From assembly GCA_019058295.1 (NCBI GenBank), contig JAHPZI010000021.1:41167-105166 (forward strand): DNA of 64,000 nucleotides, given 5' to 3'. The position numbers were made by a program, and so were the translations under genes. Each line of letters opens with the position of its first letter. Position 1 is the stretch's first letter. Source of the stretch: Promethearchaeota archaeon. GTDB lineage: Archaea > Asgardarchaeota > Lokiarchaeia > Sigyniarchaeales > SOKP01. This document shows positions 10,378-19,526 of this stretch, piece by piece. The notes beneath the pieces are model-generated. The model was not told the DNA's origin, ran no database searches, and worked only from the letters and a program-made list of their open reading frames with translations.

Positions 10378-10492
10378 TATTATTCAATATTTTAAAATTG
10401 GACGCCAAAAAATAAGAAGTGGAATGTCTGGGGGGTCAATATTCTTGAAGAATCCGAAACATTTAAAATAATTCTATTATATAAATATTTTT

Positions 10493-11794
10493 ATGAGGAA
10501 TTCGCCCGAAGCTACAGAAATAGGAAAAGACACTTTTAAGAGAGATATTATTTTAATTGGTATCATTACTCTCGGGGCAATTATGTTTGGTTTCTTCGAA
10601 GCAAGTTTTTTTAATACCTACTTAGAGCACGTACTTCGATTAGATTATATTTACATTGCTATTATGGTAAGTGTATCAGCTGTTTTTGGATTAATTTTCT
10701 TATTGGTATTTGGTGTAATTAGTGATAATACTCGATCAGAGAAGTTTGGTCGGAGGAGACCATATCTTTTATTTGGAAGTCTTGTTTCTGGAATCTGTAT
10801 GATCATATATCCTTTTTCTCCTGAGTTTATCTGGTGTTTTATACTTGATGCAATTATTATTGGTGTCTTCTCAAATATGTACTATGCGGCTCAGAGAACG
10901 CTCGTTCCTGACTTGATTGAAATAGAGCATCGAGGAAGAGCTAATGGTTTAATAACAATTTTCTCAATTATAGGAATAGTTATCCCTATTTTTCTTATGT
11001 TATTTGTAAATCAATTTTATAGTGTTAAGAGAGGCGGTTCTACATATATAACTCAAGAGGGCTATATTTTTGCATTATTTTTAGGGGGATTAGCATTGAT
11101 TATAGCAGGGGTAGTAGGATTTTTCTTTTTGAGGCATATTCCACCATCAGAACTTGAACCTAAAAAGAAATTCTTTGATGATTTAAAAGAAACATTTCAA
11201 TATGATGAGTTAAGAAAACATCGAAATTTCTTTAGACTTATTATAGCTATGACCGTTTTCAACTTAGGATATAGAATTATTTTTCCTTTTCTTTTTAATT
11301 ATATTTTTAGTCTAGGACTTAATACAACGACATTAATACTTGCTTTAGGAATTTTAATCCCCGTTATAGTTTTTATTACATTAGCTATGGGGAAACTAGC
11401 AGATACTATAGGTAGAAAAGTTTTAGTTGCTCCAGTATTAATCATTTCTTCAATTGGATATTTCATGATTCCTTTCTTAAGACCCACTAGTATATTAAAT
11501 ATGATTTTATTAATAATCGCAATAACATTAGTTTTTCTCTCAATAGCTTCAATTCAAGTACCACTCGCAGCGTGGCAACAAGACCTCCTCCCAGAAGGTA
11601 AGCGAGGGCAATTTTTAGGTATACTTAATGTTATTTTTACAATATCTCAAATACCTGGGGCAATTATTGGAGGAGTAATTGCTGATTCCATGGGTCTTGC
11701 TTGGATTTTTGCTTTTGCACCAATTTTTCTCTTAGCGTCAATTCCGCTTTTCTTAAGGGTTAAGGAAACATTACCTGAAGATTTAAAGTTCTAA
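10493..11794 (+). CDS. MFS transporter, GPH/sucrose-symporter type
   Basis: The 433-aa product has about 12 hydrophobic membrane helices. The loop after helix 2 (residues 77-96) reads SDNTRSEKFGRRRPYLLFG, matching the SD.TRS..GRRRPY.. signature of glycoside-pentoside-hexuronide:cation and SLC45/sucrose symporters. The equivalent half-repeat loop (GKLADTIGRK) is also present. It is expected to move a sugar or glycoside across the cytoplasmic membrane with a cation. It is the first gene of a run with a PHP phosphoesterase (27 bp on) and a large membrane protein, suggesting uptake plus processing of a sugar or sugar phosphate. The substrate is not predictable from sequence alone. Confidence 0.85.
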   Translation: MRNSPEATEIGKDTFKRDIILIGIITLGAIMFGFFEASFFNTYLEHVLRLDYIYIAIMVSVSAVFGLIFLLVFGVISDNTRSEKFGRRRPYLLFGSLVSGICMIIYPFSPEFIWCFILDAIIIGVFSNMYYAAQRTLVPDLIEIEHRGRANGLITIFSIIGIVIPIFLMLFVNQFYSVKRGGSTYITQEGYIFALFLGGLALIIAGVVGFFFLRHIPPSELEPKKKFFDDLKETFQYDELRKHRNFFRLIIAMTVFNLGYRIIFPFLFNYIFSLGLNTTTLILALGILIPVIVFITLAMGKLADTIGRKVLVAPVLIISSIGYFMIPFLRPTSILNMILLIIAITLVFLSIASIQVPLAAWQQDLLPEGKRGQFLGILNVIFTISQIPGAIIGGVIADSMGLAWIFAFAPIFLLASIPLFLRVKETLPEDLKF

Positions 11795-11821
11795 TAATTA
11801 ATTATAAAATAATCTAAAATT

Positions 11822-12691
11822 ATGGTTGAGAGGAATATGAATTTAAAATATCCTATAGCTGAATATGGAGCTCTATTTGATGCTCACGTGCATACTTATT
11901 TCGATTACCATGATGGAATGATTACACCTCAGCAATTGATAAAGATGACATTAAAAAAAGGATTTAATTATGTCTGTGCAATGGCCCATGATACTATTCG
12001 AGGAGTAAAAATAATAGAAAAATTAGCCAAAAGTTTTCATCTCCCCTCAATCCCTGCTATGGAAGTTTCTACAAATTATAATCATATCTTAGCATTTGGG
12101 GTACAGGAATGGCCTTATCGGAGGGCTTGTTGGGATCCTGATGTGGTAATTGAATATCTGCGAGAGCAAGATTGTGCTATTTTCCTCGCTCACCCGTTTT
12201 CTGATCCACATGATGGTCTATGGACCCCAGAGATTGTAAAAAGATTAGATATTGATGGAATTGAATGGACAAATTCAACGGCCTATATGAAAAATTGGAA
12301 GACACATAAAGTCTATCAAAATATACCTAAGGGGAGACGCATTGCAGGATCAGATGCCCATACTACTTCGGTTTTCGGTACTGCCTTCACACAAGTGGAT
12401 CTAAATAGTGCAGATCCCGATGATCTTGTGGCTGCAATGAAAAAAGGTAAGTGTAAAGCCTACTCTGGTACTGCACCTCATCACATAGCTCTATATATGT
12501 CAATAAAGTGTATTATATGGAATAAGATTATTAAGAGACGGCGGATTGAAGGACGTCATATAATTCCAGACGGGGACCGCCCGGGGAGTATTGTTCCCAG
12601 TATCATAAAATCAAGTGCAGAATGGGTAGAGAAAATAATGAAAAAACCTGAAAATATCAGAACTAAAGTCTGGGTGGATGGGTCTATTTGA
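11822..12691 (+). CDS. PHP-domain metal-dependent phosphoesterase
   Basis: The 289-aa product carries the PHP-domain metal ligands in order: H22 and H24 (DAHVHTY), D57 (AMAHDT), E81 (AMEVST), H88, H124 (FLAHPFSDP), D178 and H180 (GSDAHTT). Such proteins hydrolyse phosphomono- or phosphodiesters using two or three metal ions; no polymerase domain is attached. A second ATG at 11837 is preceded by GAGAGG at very short spacing, so the start is uncertain by five codons. Its TGA overlaps the TTG start of the next gene by 4 bp, implying translational coupling. The neighbours suggest it acts on an imported sugar phosphate or a product of the membrane protein; this is inference. Confidence 0.85.
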   Translation: MVERNMNLKYPIAEYGALFDAHVHTYFDYHDGMITPQQLIKMTLKKGFNYVCAMAHDTIRGVKIIEKLAKSFHLPSIPAMEVSTNYNHILAFGVQEWPYRRACWDPDVVIEYLREQDCAIFLAHPFSDPHDGLWTPEIVKRLDIDGIEWTNSTAYMKNWKTHKVYQNIPKGRRIAGSDAHTTSVFGTAFTQVDLNSADPDDLVAAMKKGKCKAYSGTAPHHIALYMSIKCIIWNKIIKRRRIEGRHIIPDGDRPGSIVPSIIKSSAEWVEKIMKKPENIRTKVWVDGSI

Positions 12692-15528
12692 AAACTGGGG
12701 AACTTGAATATTCAAACAAATTTATTAAGCGGATACAAATTATACCTGCTTTATTAAATATTATATTAGCCTGCTTGATTGAATATGTTGTTCTTGATAA
12801 CTCTCAATTTTGGGACCAGATTAATATCGAAGCTGAAAGAATTTTTTTTATTACCTTTGATTTTGTTTTTTTCTTAATTATTTTAGGGATTATTATAGGA
12901 GGTTATTGTTTATTTTACATATATCTTAGTTTTAAATCTCCAGAAATTGCCCAGATCCCTCTCATTAGTGGATTAGTTGTTTTCTTTACTATGTTAATCG
13001 AATTTTTTCTCTTCATGATTATTTTTCAAAATGAAATGATTGATGTGTATCAAATATACAATTTAATGGGCTCTCCAATTGATTTAATCGTGTATTTGAT
13101 TCTATTTAGCATTTTGCTCTTCATAACAATTCTAATCATTTATAAGTTCCCTCTTCTATGGAAATTTTATTCTATCTTGAACCATGAGAACAATAAAAGC
13201 ATTTTAAAAACACCAAACCAACATGATACATCTAAGTATTCTAATAGAGATAATAAGAAGTTGCGATTTTTGGAAAAAAAGTTACGTCCAAAGTTTATTC
13301 TTAAATTGATCTCTGTTTGGTTTATCATCTTTGCACCTTTATTGTGCTTTTTTACGTTTCAACATCCTCGGTTAATATTTTGGGAATATTATTTCTATCA
13401 GTTTGATTGGACTTCTCCTTTTGTATATCTTCATATTTTAATGTTCATGGTATCTCTGTTATCCGTTATAGTACTTACTAAAACAAAGTCACTAAATTCT
13501 GATTCCATTAGATCCAGTTTGGAAAAAAGAAGATATGTTTTATTATTACTTTTATTATTAGGTTCTTTATTCATACAAGTTATTTCTCTAATCGTTTTAG
13601 GATTACAACAATCCTTAATTTTGATTATTTACAATCCACTCTTTTTTATGACTATTAGTTTTTTCCTTGCTTTTTTTGGTAAACTTTTACTATCAGAGAG
13701 ATGTAAAGTCTTATGGAGTAAATTAAGCACCGTGTCAAAAAGAAAGCCTAAGGCTAATCACAATAAATTAACAAAAAAAAGATCAAGGTTATTTTTCATC
13801 TTGATAATTACATTACCCATATCATGGATGTGTTTTTACCAACCCATGTTCACCCTTATGCCATCAGATCTGCCAGAATCATATGATGCTAAATATGTCC
13901 AGAATTCTTATGAAGATCTCACATTGACTCAAAAGACGCTATTTGATGAAGTTCTTGAAGATCAATTACCAGTAGGATCAAGTTTATCCACATATCTAAA
14001 TGATACCTTGAGTACGCGCACGGCAGTCAGAGTTGCCAGTGGGCTCCTATTTAGAAACCATGAGGGTGATATTGAATGTGCTACAGAAATTATTAAATGG
14101 TTGCTAGCTCTGCAAAAAACTGATACTTCTAAAGAATCATATGGCACATGGAAAACTTCGGTTGAGAATGACAAGGACGATGATAATTGGAGGGAATTTA
14201 TAGGTTTGGAACTAATTATCATCCTTGAACGTCATGAAGATAAATTACCTTCTAAATTGGTTTCCCGTATCAAAGAATCATTAATTCTTGCAGCCAAAGG
14301 AGCAAAGGATCGCGGTGTTGAACCCACTAAAACAAATATTGCCATTATGAGCGCTTTTTTGATGGCCTACGTAGGGAAAAATATGAATAAACCCGAGATT
14401 GAAGAGAGTGGTCTTCTTAAAGCTTGGCACATTTATATCCTTTTCAATCGGCATGAGTCTTTTACTGAATTCAATTCACCAACGTATAATGGGGTGGTAA
14501 TGCTGGGACTTGCATGCTGGCGGGATATAGGCCCATGTGAAGAAATGAAAGCAATGGGAGCAGAAATGGAAATAAAATTATGGCAACATATTGCTGCTGT
14601 TTATCATGCTGGATTTAAAAATATTGTAGGTCCTTTTTTTCGTAGTTATGGAATGGATATGACTAAATATAACGCACTTATTGGCATTTGGATCACTCTT
14701 GCCCTCGATGATCTTGGAAAAAGCCCATTAGCACTAAAAAATGGGCCGGATTATTACGAGCTTAGTAATATTTTCCCTGCAGTTCAGGTAGGGCATTGCG
14801 AAATAGATTCTGTTATTAATAGTCTAAAGAGTTTTAAAAAATATAGGTTCGTTGAAAAACAGATTCCTAGCTCATTAGACTATTTTTCAAAAAAATATAA
14901 AGCAACAATATGGATTGATGAAGATATGATGATGGGAGGAGTAGAGGGATACCACAGGTATTTATTATACACAAAGCAAATTAAGGTTGGTACTATTTAT
15001 TGGAATTCCACAGTGAATGAATCGTTATCTTGGCTAATGGTCCCAAGCCTTAATGCTCAAAATGTTAAAGTATCTGAAACAAAAATGAGAATATGGAGAG
15101 ATGATAATGTAGATACCTTGACGTTTTATGTAAATGGAAAAGATATAGATACTTCTGACTTCAAGAAAAAAGAGTGGGATTTACCAGGAATTAAAATAAT
15201 TAGTTCAATAGATCCTTCTTTATTGAAAGTAAAGAAAATAGATTCGGATGAATTTAGCTCAGATTTTGAAGTGAATCATAACCTTGATACGATTTTTGAG
15301 ATCAAATGTTATACAAACGAGGTAGAACTGACTATTAACCACGAGGACAGTAGTGGAAACGGAGAGTTTGACATTATAGAGTTTTTTACGAGCCCCTTAG
15401 GATTGGTTACACTCTCAGGAATTGGAATCGCAATGGTGGTAGGCGTCGTGATGGTGTTAAAAAAGAAGAAAAAAGAAGATGACCCGATATCTCAAATAGG
15501 TCCTGATATACCACTTCAAGTTGATTGA
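12688..15528 (+). CDS. Large membrane protein with extracytoplasmic domain
   Basis: The 946-aa product starts at TTG within the stop of the PHP gene (TTGA overlap). Residues 1 to about 390 contain roughly ten hydrophobic helices. A ~500-residue soluble region follows whose helical first half (about 430-700) has the look of an alpha/alpha toroid like those of polysaccharide lyases and heparinase-type proteins (for example ESFTEFNSPTYNG). Then comes a beta-rich part, a single C-terminal membrane helix (about 907-927) and a Lys-rich cytoplasmic tail. The toroid resemblance is pattern recognition, not a proven homology. With a GPH-type transporter and a PHP phosphoesterase in the same run, a role in processing cell-surface or external carbohydrate is plausible. 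Confidence 0.75.
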   Translation: MKTGELEYSNKFIKRIQIIPALLNIILACLIEYVVLDNSQFWDQINIEAERIFFITFDFVFFLIILGIIIGGYCLFYIYLSFKSPEIAQIPLISGLVVFFTMLIEFFLFMIIFQNEMIDVYQIYNLMGSPIDLIVYLILFSILLFITILIIYKFPLLWKFYSILNHENNKSILKTPNQHDTSKYSNRDNKKLRFLEKKLRPKFILKLISVWFIIFAPLLCFFTFQHPRLIFWEYYFYQFDWTSPFVYLHILMFMVSLLSVIVLTKTKSLNSDSIRSSLEKRRYVLLLLLLLGSLFIQVISLIVLGLQQSLILIIYNPLFFMTISFFLAFFGKLLLSERCKVLWSKLSTVSKRKPKANHNKLTKKRSRLFFILIITLPISWMCFYQPMFTLMPSDLPESYDAKYVQNSYEDLTLTQKTLFDEVLEDQLPVGSSLSTYLNDTLSTRTAVRVASGLLFRNHEGDIECATEIIKWLLALQKTDTSKESYGTWKTSVENDKDDDNWREFIGLELIIILERHEDKLPSKLVSRIKESLILAAKGAKDRGVEPTKTNIAIMSAFLMAYVGKNMNKPEIEESGLLKAWHIYILFNRHESFTEFNSPTYNGVVMLGLACWRDIGPCEEMKAMGAEMEIKLWQHIAAVYHAGFKNIVGPFFRSYGMDMTKYNALIGIWITLALDDLGKSPLALKNGPDYYELSNIFPAVQVGHCEIDSVINSLKSFKKYRFVEKQIPSSLDYFSKKYKATIWIDEDMMMGGVEGYHRYLLYTKQIKVGTIYWNSTVNESLSWLMVPSLNAQNVKVSETKMRIWRDDNVDTLTFYVNGKDIDTSDFKKKEWDLPGIKIISSIDPSLLKVKKIDSDEFSSDFEVNHNLDTIFEIKCYTNEVELTINHEDSSGNGEFDIIEFFTSPLGLVTLSGIGIAMVVGVVMVLKKKKKEDDPISQIGPDIPLQVD

Positions 15529-15565
15529 AGTTCAATTTCAAAAATTATTTCAATGGTAAATCTTA

Positions 15566-15641
15566 AACATAACCATCATCACTAATATCTAATGCTCAAT
15601 AATCTCAATGCATCGATTCCAAGTATAAGTTTATATATTTT
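15566..15641. repeat. ~76-bp repeat upstream of coiled-coil gene
   Basis: This is the partner of 10302-10377. Its 3' end, TTTATATATTTT at about 15630-15641, is a good archaeal TATA-box candidate about 31-42 nt before the coiled-coil start codon, supporting a promoter function for the repeat. Confidence 0.6.
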
Positions 15642-15671
15642 AGAAAATAATAATAATGAGGGAGAAGTTTT

Positions 15672-16082
15672 ATGTCAGAAGAAATAGAATCAATAAATCG
15701 TATACTTAGGGATCTAGAAGAAAAAATTTCCAAAACAGAAGAAGCAGCTTCAATAGAAGAGACATCCATAAAAAATAATATTGATTTAGAATTTAATGAA
15801 AAAATAGAAGCTGCTAAGGTCAATTTAGAGAAAGAAATGGTTTGGCTAAAAGAAGCGGAAGAAAAATATAATGAATGGAAGAAAAGATTCACCGATAAAA
15901 AAGTATATGTTAAAACCTTAGAAAAAACATTAAACACCTTAATGACACAAAAATCAAATACATTAAAGACAAAATTAAAACCAGTATTAGATAACAAAGA
16001 AAGAAAGATTAAAGATTTTCAGAAAGCTATAAAGAATTTAAAAAAAAAAAAAAACAAGATAGAAAAAGCGTCAGAAAAATGA
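15672..16082 (+). CDS. Small coiled-coil protein (136 aa)
   Basis: The product is almost entirely charged heptad-like helix (Glu/Lys/Leu/Ile), ending in a run of lysines. No signal peptide, membrane segment or enzymatic motif is seen. GGGAGAAG precedes the ATG at good spacing, and a TATA-like box lies just upstream. It could be a structural or scaffolding coiled coil; low complexity makes homology assignment unreliable. It is convergent with msrA across a T-rich gap and lies inside the block bracketed by the msrA 3'-end repeat. Confidence 0.7.
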   Translation: MSEEIESINRILRDLEEKISKTEEAASIEETSIKNNIDLEFNEKIEAAKVNLEKEMVWLKEAEEKYNEWKKRFTDKKVYVKTLEKTLNTLMTQKSNTLKTKLKPVLDNKERKIKDFQKAIKNLKKKKNKIEKASEK

Positions 16083-16109
16083 TTAAGTAAATAATGAGAG
16101 ATAAATTTC

Positions 16110-16118
16110 TTTTTTTTT
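16110..16118 (+). terminator. T-tract between convergent genes
   Basis: A run of nine T follows the coiled-coil stop by about 27 nt. Oligo-T on the coding strand is the usual archaeal intrinsic termination signal. The run reaches into the stop codon of msrA on the other strand. Confidence 0.4.
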
Positions 16119-16617
16119 AAATAAAATTACATGAAGGGGTAAATCGTCCTCTCTTTTTTTCTAAATATTGTTGATGATACTCTTCAGCTTGCCAAAATTT
16201 TGATGCAGGTACTATTTCCGTAACAATAGGATTTCTATACTTCTTAGACTCTTCTACCCTTTTCCTTGAATTATGTGCTTCTTTTTTCTGTTCCTCATTT
16301 AGATAAAAGATAGCTGATCTATATTGAGAGCCAATGTCAAATCCTTGACGATTCAATGTGGTGGGATCATGAATATCCCAAAATACATCAAGCAAATCTG
16401 TATAAGAAATAATGGTTGGATCAAAAGTCACTTCCACTGCTTCAGCATGGCCCGTTTTATGAGAACATACATCTTTATAGGTGGGATTCGGAAAATTACC
16501 CCCTGTATAACCAACTCGAGTAGAAATTACACCTTTTAATTTTCTAAACTGTGCTTCTATACCCCAAAAACAACCTGCTGCAAAAATTGCGATTTGATAT
16601 TCCATATTAATATTCAA
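16117..16617 (-). CDS. msrA: Peptide-methionine (S)-S-oxide reductase
   Basis: The 166-aa product has the MsrA signature GCFWG at residues 15-19 with catalytic C16, followed by the family blocks [12 protein letters not shown] and GHAEAVEV. The length is typical. It reduces the S-epimer of methionine sulfoxide in the cytosol to repair oxidised proteins. It is divergent from msrB across about 140 bp, so the two probably share a control region. C162 near the C-terminus could serve as a resolving cysteine. The last 41 bp are duplicated exactly at 10242-10282. Confidence 0.95.
   Translation of the reverse strand: MNINMEYQIAIFAAGCFWGIEAQFRKLKGVISTRVGYTGGNFPNPTYKDVCSHKTGHAEAVEVTFDPTIISYTDLLDVFWDIHDPTTLNRQGFDIGSQYRSAIFYLNEEQKKEAHNSRKRVEESKKYRNPIVTEIVPASKFWQAEEYHQQYLEKKRGRFTPSCNFI
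16119..16159 (-). repeat. 41-bp msrA 3'-end repeat (native copy)
   Basis: Identical to 10242-10282. It lies within the msrA coding sequence and reaches into the stop codon, so an insertion recombining here would leave MsrA intact. Confidence 0.8.
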
Positions 16618-16756
16618 AAAATAAAAGAAATTATAATTATTTTTTATTTATTATAAGAAATTAGCCCCAAATAGGTTATTCTTATAATTTACAGAGATTC
16701 ATCCTTTTTATTATATAATACAACTATTATAATACCTATTTTTTTATATTTACTAT

Positions 16757-17137
16757 ATGAAGTCTAAAGTACCTAAAAAGAAAGAGTTAACAGAAGAGCA
16801 AAAATATGTTCTATATCAAAAGGGCACTGAACGACCGTTTACTGGAAAATTTTGGGATAATCATGAGGATGGCACTTATAAATGTGCAGGATGCGGTTCT
16901 GAGTTGTTTTCTTCTGATACAAAATTTGATTCCGGAACCGGTTGGCCAAGTTTTTATGATGCACTCGATCCTGAGAAAGTTGAACTAAAGACAGATACTA
17001 GTCTTGGAATGATCCGGACCGAAGTCGTGTGTAAAAATTGTGGCGGTCATTTAGGGCATATGTTTAAGGATGGTCCAAAACCAACAGGATGTAGGTATTG
17101 TATTAATTCAGCTTCTTTGGATTTTGAATCGAAATGA
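16757..17137 (+). CDS. msrB: Peptide-methionine (R)-S-oxide reductase
   Basis: The 126-aa MsrB domain has both zinc CxxC pairs (C43/C46 and C92/C95), the GTGWPSF block and the RYCINSASL motif with catalytic C115. It reduces the R-epimer of methionine sulfoxide, complementing the divergent msrA. The length is typical of a free-standing MsrB. It is followed by a T9 tract. Confidence 0.95.
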   Translation: MKSKVPKKKELTEEQKYVLYQKGTERPFTGKFWDNHEDGTYKCAGCGSELFSSDTKFDSGTGWPSFYDALDPEKVELKTDTSLGMIRTEVVCKNCGGHLGHMFKDGPKPTGCRYCINSASLDFESK

Positions 17138-17175
17138 TTAATAATACGAGAACATTTTAGTTGAACTTTGTAAAC

Positions 17176-17184
17176 TTTTTTTTT
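17176..17184 (+). terminator. T-tract downstream of msrB
   Basis: Nine consecutive T about 40 nt after the msrB stop, a likely archaeal terminator. Confidence 0.4.
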
Positions 17185-17254
17185 GTTAAATAATTAAATA
17201 AAAAAACTATTCTATGTATAAATTTTAAAAAATAAAAAAAAGAATCTATAAGAA

Positions 17255-19021
17255 TTATTTATTCCACAGCGGATCTGCTTCCTGCAATTGTCTTCTTTGT
17301 ACTTTCCCTAAGACATTTTTAGGGACTTCCTCAATAAATTCTATAATAGTAGGACATTTCCATTTTGTTAAGTTTTCCTCAGTCCAAGCTTTTAATTCTT
17401 CTACTGTGATTGTATTTTCATATTCTGGTTTTATTTGTACCCAGGCTTTTATGATTTCTCCTACTTTGCCAGCGGGATCAGGAAGTCCAGCAACTGCTGC
17501 CTCAGAAACAGCTTCATTCTTCATGAGCATGGATTCCACTTCTTTTGGAAAGACTGAATGACCTGCTACTTTGATCAATTGCTTTTTTCTATCCATTATG
17601 GTGATCGTTCCATCTTCTCTCATGAAACCAATATCTCCTGTTAAAAGCCATTTTCTACCATCCCATTCTTTAATCGTGTCAGCAGTTTCTTCTGGCTGAT
17701 TAAGATAACCCTTCATAACTTGGGGTCCACATACACAAATCTCACCCGTGTTTTCTTCTCCATACTTTGATCCTGGTAATCCATCTGCTATAAGCCCTTT
17801 ATTAAAATCTTCTGTTGGAAAAATTGCCCAATCTGTTCCTGGAAAAGGCATCCCGATTGTACCTAATGGACTTTCTCCAAATAGATTACCCCCACTTACG
17901 ACTGGACTCGCCTCTGAAAGGCCATATCCTTCAACTATCCTACCTCCTGTATTTTTTTCGAAAGCTTCTTGGACAGGTTTATGCAGTGGTCCGGCACCCG
18001 ACACACATAATCTTAATTTCCCCATTATATCATAATCTTGAATTTCAGGAAAATCTGCTAGTCGCTTAAATAAGATTTCTGCACCAGCATAAGCTAAACC
18101 TTTGGGGGCAGGAATTTCTTGAATTTCTTTCAACAATTCTTTTGTAGGAGGAGGTCTAGGAAAGAGCATCATCCATCCTCCAGCAGCAATAGAAAATGTC
18201 ATTACAGCAGTCATAGCAAAAGAGTGAAACATTGGTAATACACCTACATCACCAAGACCAGGCTCTTCACCTCCAAACCATAACATACATTGGATGGCAT
18301 TGGAAACTACATTGAAATGAGTTAAATCTGTGGCTTTCGGAACTCCAGTTGTACCACCAGTCATTATATAGGTAACGGTATCCTCTGTTGGATTTATTTT
18401 TACATCAGGTAAATTTGGGGTAGTTTCTAAAAGATCAGTAAATTTATAAGAAGGATCAAATGTTACTTTACCTTTAGGAATTTTTCCTATTAATTTACCT
18501 AAAATTCTTAGAGCTTTAGGAATCCCAATTGCCATATCTGCCACATTTGTATATATCACAAAATCTAATTTGTGTTTGCTGAGAATTGGTTCAACTAATT
18601 CCTTCCATAGCGCATCAAGTGTAATTAATGCTTTAGCATTAGTTATTTCTAAGTGATGAAGTACTTCTAATGGTTTATAAGTCGGATTTATACCTGTAGC
18701 GATAGCACCTAATTTTGCGCACGCAAAATATGCAATCACATATTGAAAACAATTTGGCAGTAGAAATGCTATACAATCATTTTTTTTGATTCCTAAATTA
18801 TGTAAAGCTGTAGCAAAAGAATCAATATTTTTTCCTAATTCTTCATAGGTCATCCAGGTTTCTAAGAACCACATTACGTTTTCATTAGGATATTTTTTTC
18901 TCTGTGTCTCAAAAAATTCTCCAAGCGTTATTTCTGGAAAATCATAGTTTTTGGGTACATTTTTTGGCCACCATTTCTTAAACCATGCTTTATCTTCATT
19001 TACTTGCCATTTTTTAGACAT
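17255..19021 (-). CDS. Long-chain/medium-chain acyl-CoA ligase
   Basis: This is an ANL-superfamily enzyme of about 588 aa that activates a carboxylic acid to its acyl-CoA through an acyl-adenylate. The P-loop-like motif YIMTGGTTGVPKA (about residue 225), the VEGYGLSEASPV block, LTGDIGFM with the ribose-binding Asp, and the C-terminal lysine region GKVQRRQ are all present. The FadD-like length and hydrophobic core suggest a fatty acid or aryl acid substrate. An in-frame GTG lies four codons upstream at 19033, but the ATG at 19021 (MSKKWQV) has GTGAT at proper spacing and is preferred. It is monocistronic. A second ligase of this superfamily lies at 57124-58659. Confidence 0.9.
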   Translation of the reverse strand: MSKKWQVNEDKAWFKKWWPKNVPKNYDFPEITLGEFFETQRKKYPNENVMWFLETWMTYEELGKNIDSFATALHNLGIKKNDCIAFLLPNCFQYVIAYFACAKLGAIATGINPTYKPLEVLHHLEITNAKALITLDALWKELVEPILSKHKLDFVIYTNVADMAIGIPKALRILGKLIGKIPKGKVTFDPSYKFTDLLETTPNLPDVKINPTEDTVTYIMTGGTTGVPKATDLTHFNVVSNAIQCMLWFGGEEPGLGDVGVLPMFHSFAMTAVMTFSIAAGGWMMLFPRPPPTKELLKEIQEIPAPKGLAYAGAEILFKRLADFPEIQDYDIMGKLRLCVSGAGPLHKPVQEAFEKNTGGRIVEGYGLSEASPVVSGGNLFGESPLGTIGMPFPGTDWAIFPTEDFNKGLIADGLPGSKYGEENTGEICVCGPQVMKGYLNQPEETADTIKEWDGRKWLLTGDIGFMREDGTITIMDRKKQLIKVAGHSVFPKEVESMLMKNEAVSEAAVAGLPDPAGKVGEIIKAWVQIKPEYENTITVEELKAWTEENLTKWKCPTIIEFIEEVPKNVLGKVQRRQLQEADPLWNK

Positions 19022-19301
19022 AATTTTAATCACTTTTTTTAGATAATAAGTTCTTGATAAATATTGATATCATAATTTTTAAATTTTAATTAAATTATTT
19101 ATAAAACCATATTGAATCTTAAGACATAGCTCGATCCCTAAAATTGCTAAAAAGAACTATCGTGATTGATTATAATCATTATATTTTAATATATTCAATT
19201 CCATTAATGTTATTGAAAATTAATTACCAATCTAAGGTGGACGTGCAATCTGCAATAAATGCTATTGTGAGAATATTCAAAAATGTTCAATTGTAGGACT
19301 T

Positions 19302-19523
19302 ATGCCCATAGACTTTTGCTGTACTTTATGTGTTTATTATGATTCTGAAAAAAAATGTACTAAAGCGCAAATTACCCCAAGCACAAGTGCTTCCAGCATA
19401 GAGAGCAAGATAAAACTTAAAAATGCCTCGATTAGTGGTGATCAGTTAAAAGTTTTACTTGAACAAGAAGGTAAAGAATTTTCTATTTTCATAGATCTTA
19501 GAAAATATTTAAATTCTATTTAA
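19302..19523 (+). CDS. Small Cys-rich protein, start uncertain
   Basis: From the ATG the product is 73 aa with C6, C7, C10 and C18 in a zinc-ribbon-like N-terminus, followed by a Ser/Thr/Lys-rich tail. The same frame is open upstream to 19236 and encodes another cysteine cluster (CNKCYCENIQKC) that matches the spacing style of the downstream cluster, so the real protein probably starts earlier. No ATG, GTG or TTG exists in that stretch; ATC at 19248 lies seven bases after GGTGG. Function unknown; metal binding is likely. Confidence 0.6.
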   Translation: MPIDFCCTLCVYYDSEKKCTKAQITPSTSASSIESKIKLKNASISGDQLKVLLEQEGKEFSIFIDLRKYLNSI

Positions 19524-19526
19524 AAT

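Larger units (their letters stand above)
9636..10492. other. 857-bp spacer of composite repeats
   Basis: No gene is supported. In order it holds A/T-rich sequence upstream of the LRR gene, the second ~245-bp repeat copy (9951-10195), an exact 41-bp copy of the msrA 3' end (10242-10282) whose right edge forms a small CTCTC/GAGAG hairpin, and a ~76-bp repeat (10302-10377) also found before the coiled-coil gene. Presumably the promoter of the transporter gene lies in the last 150 bp. Confidence 0.6.
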
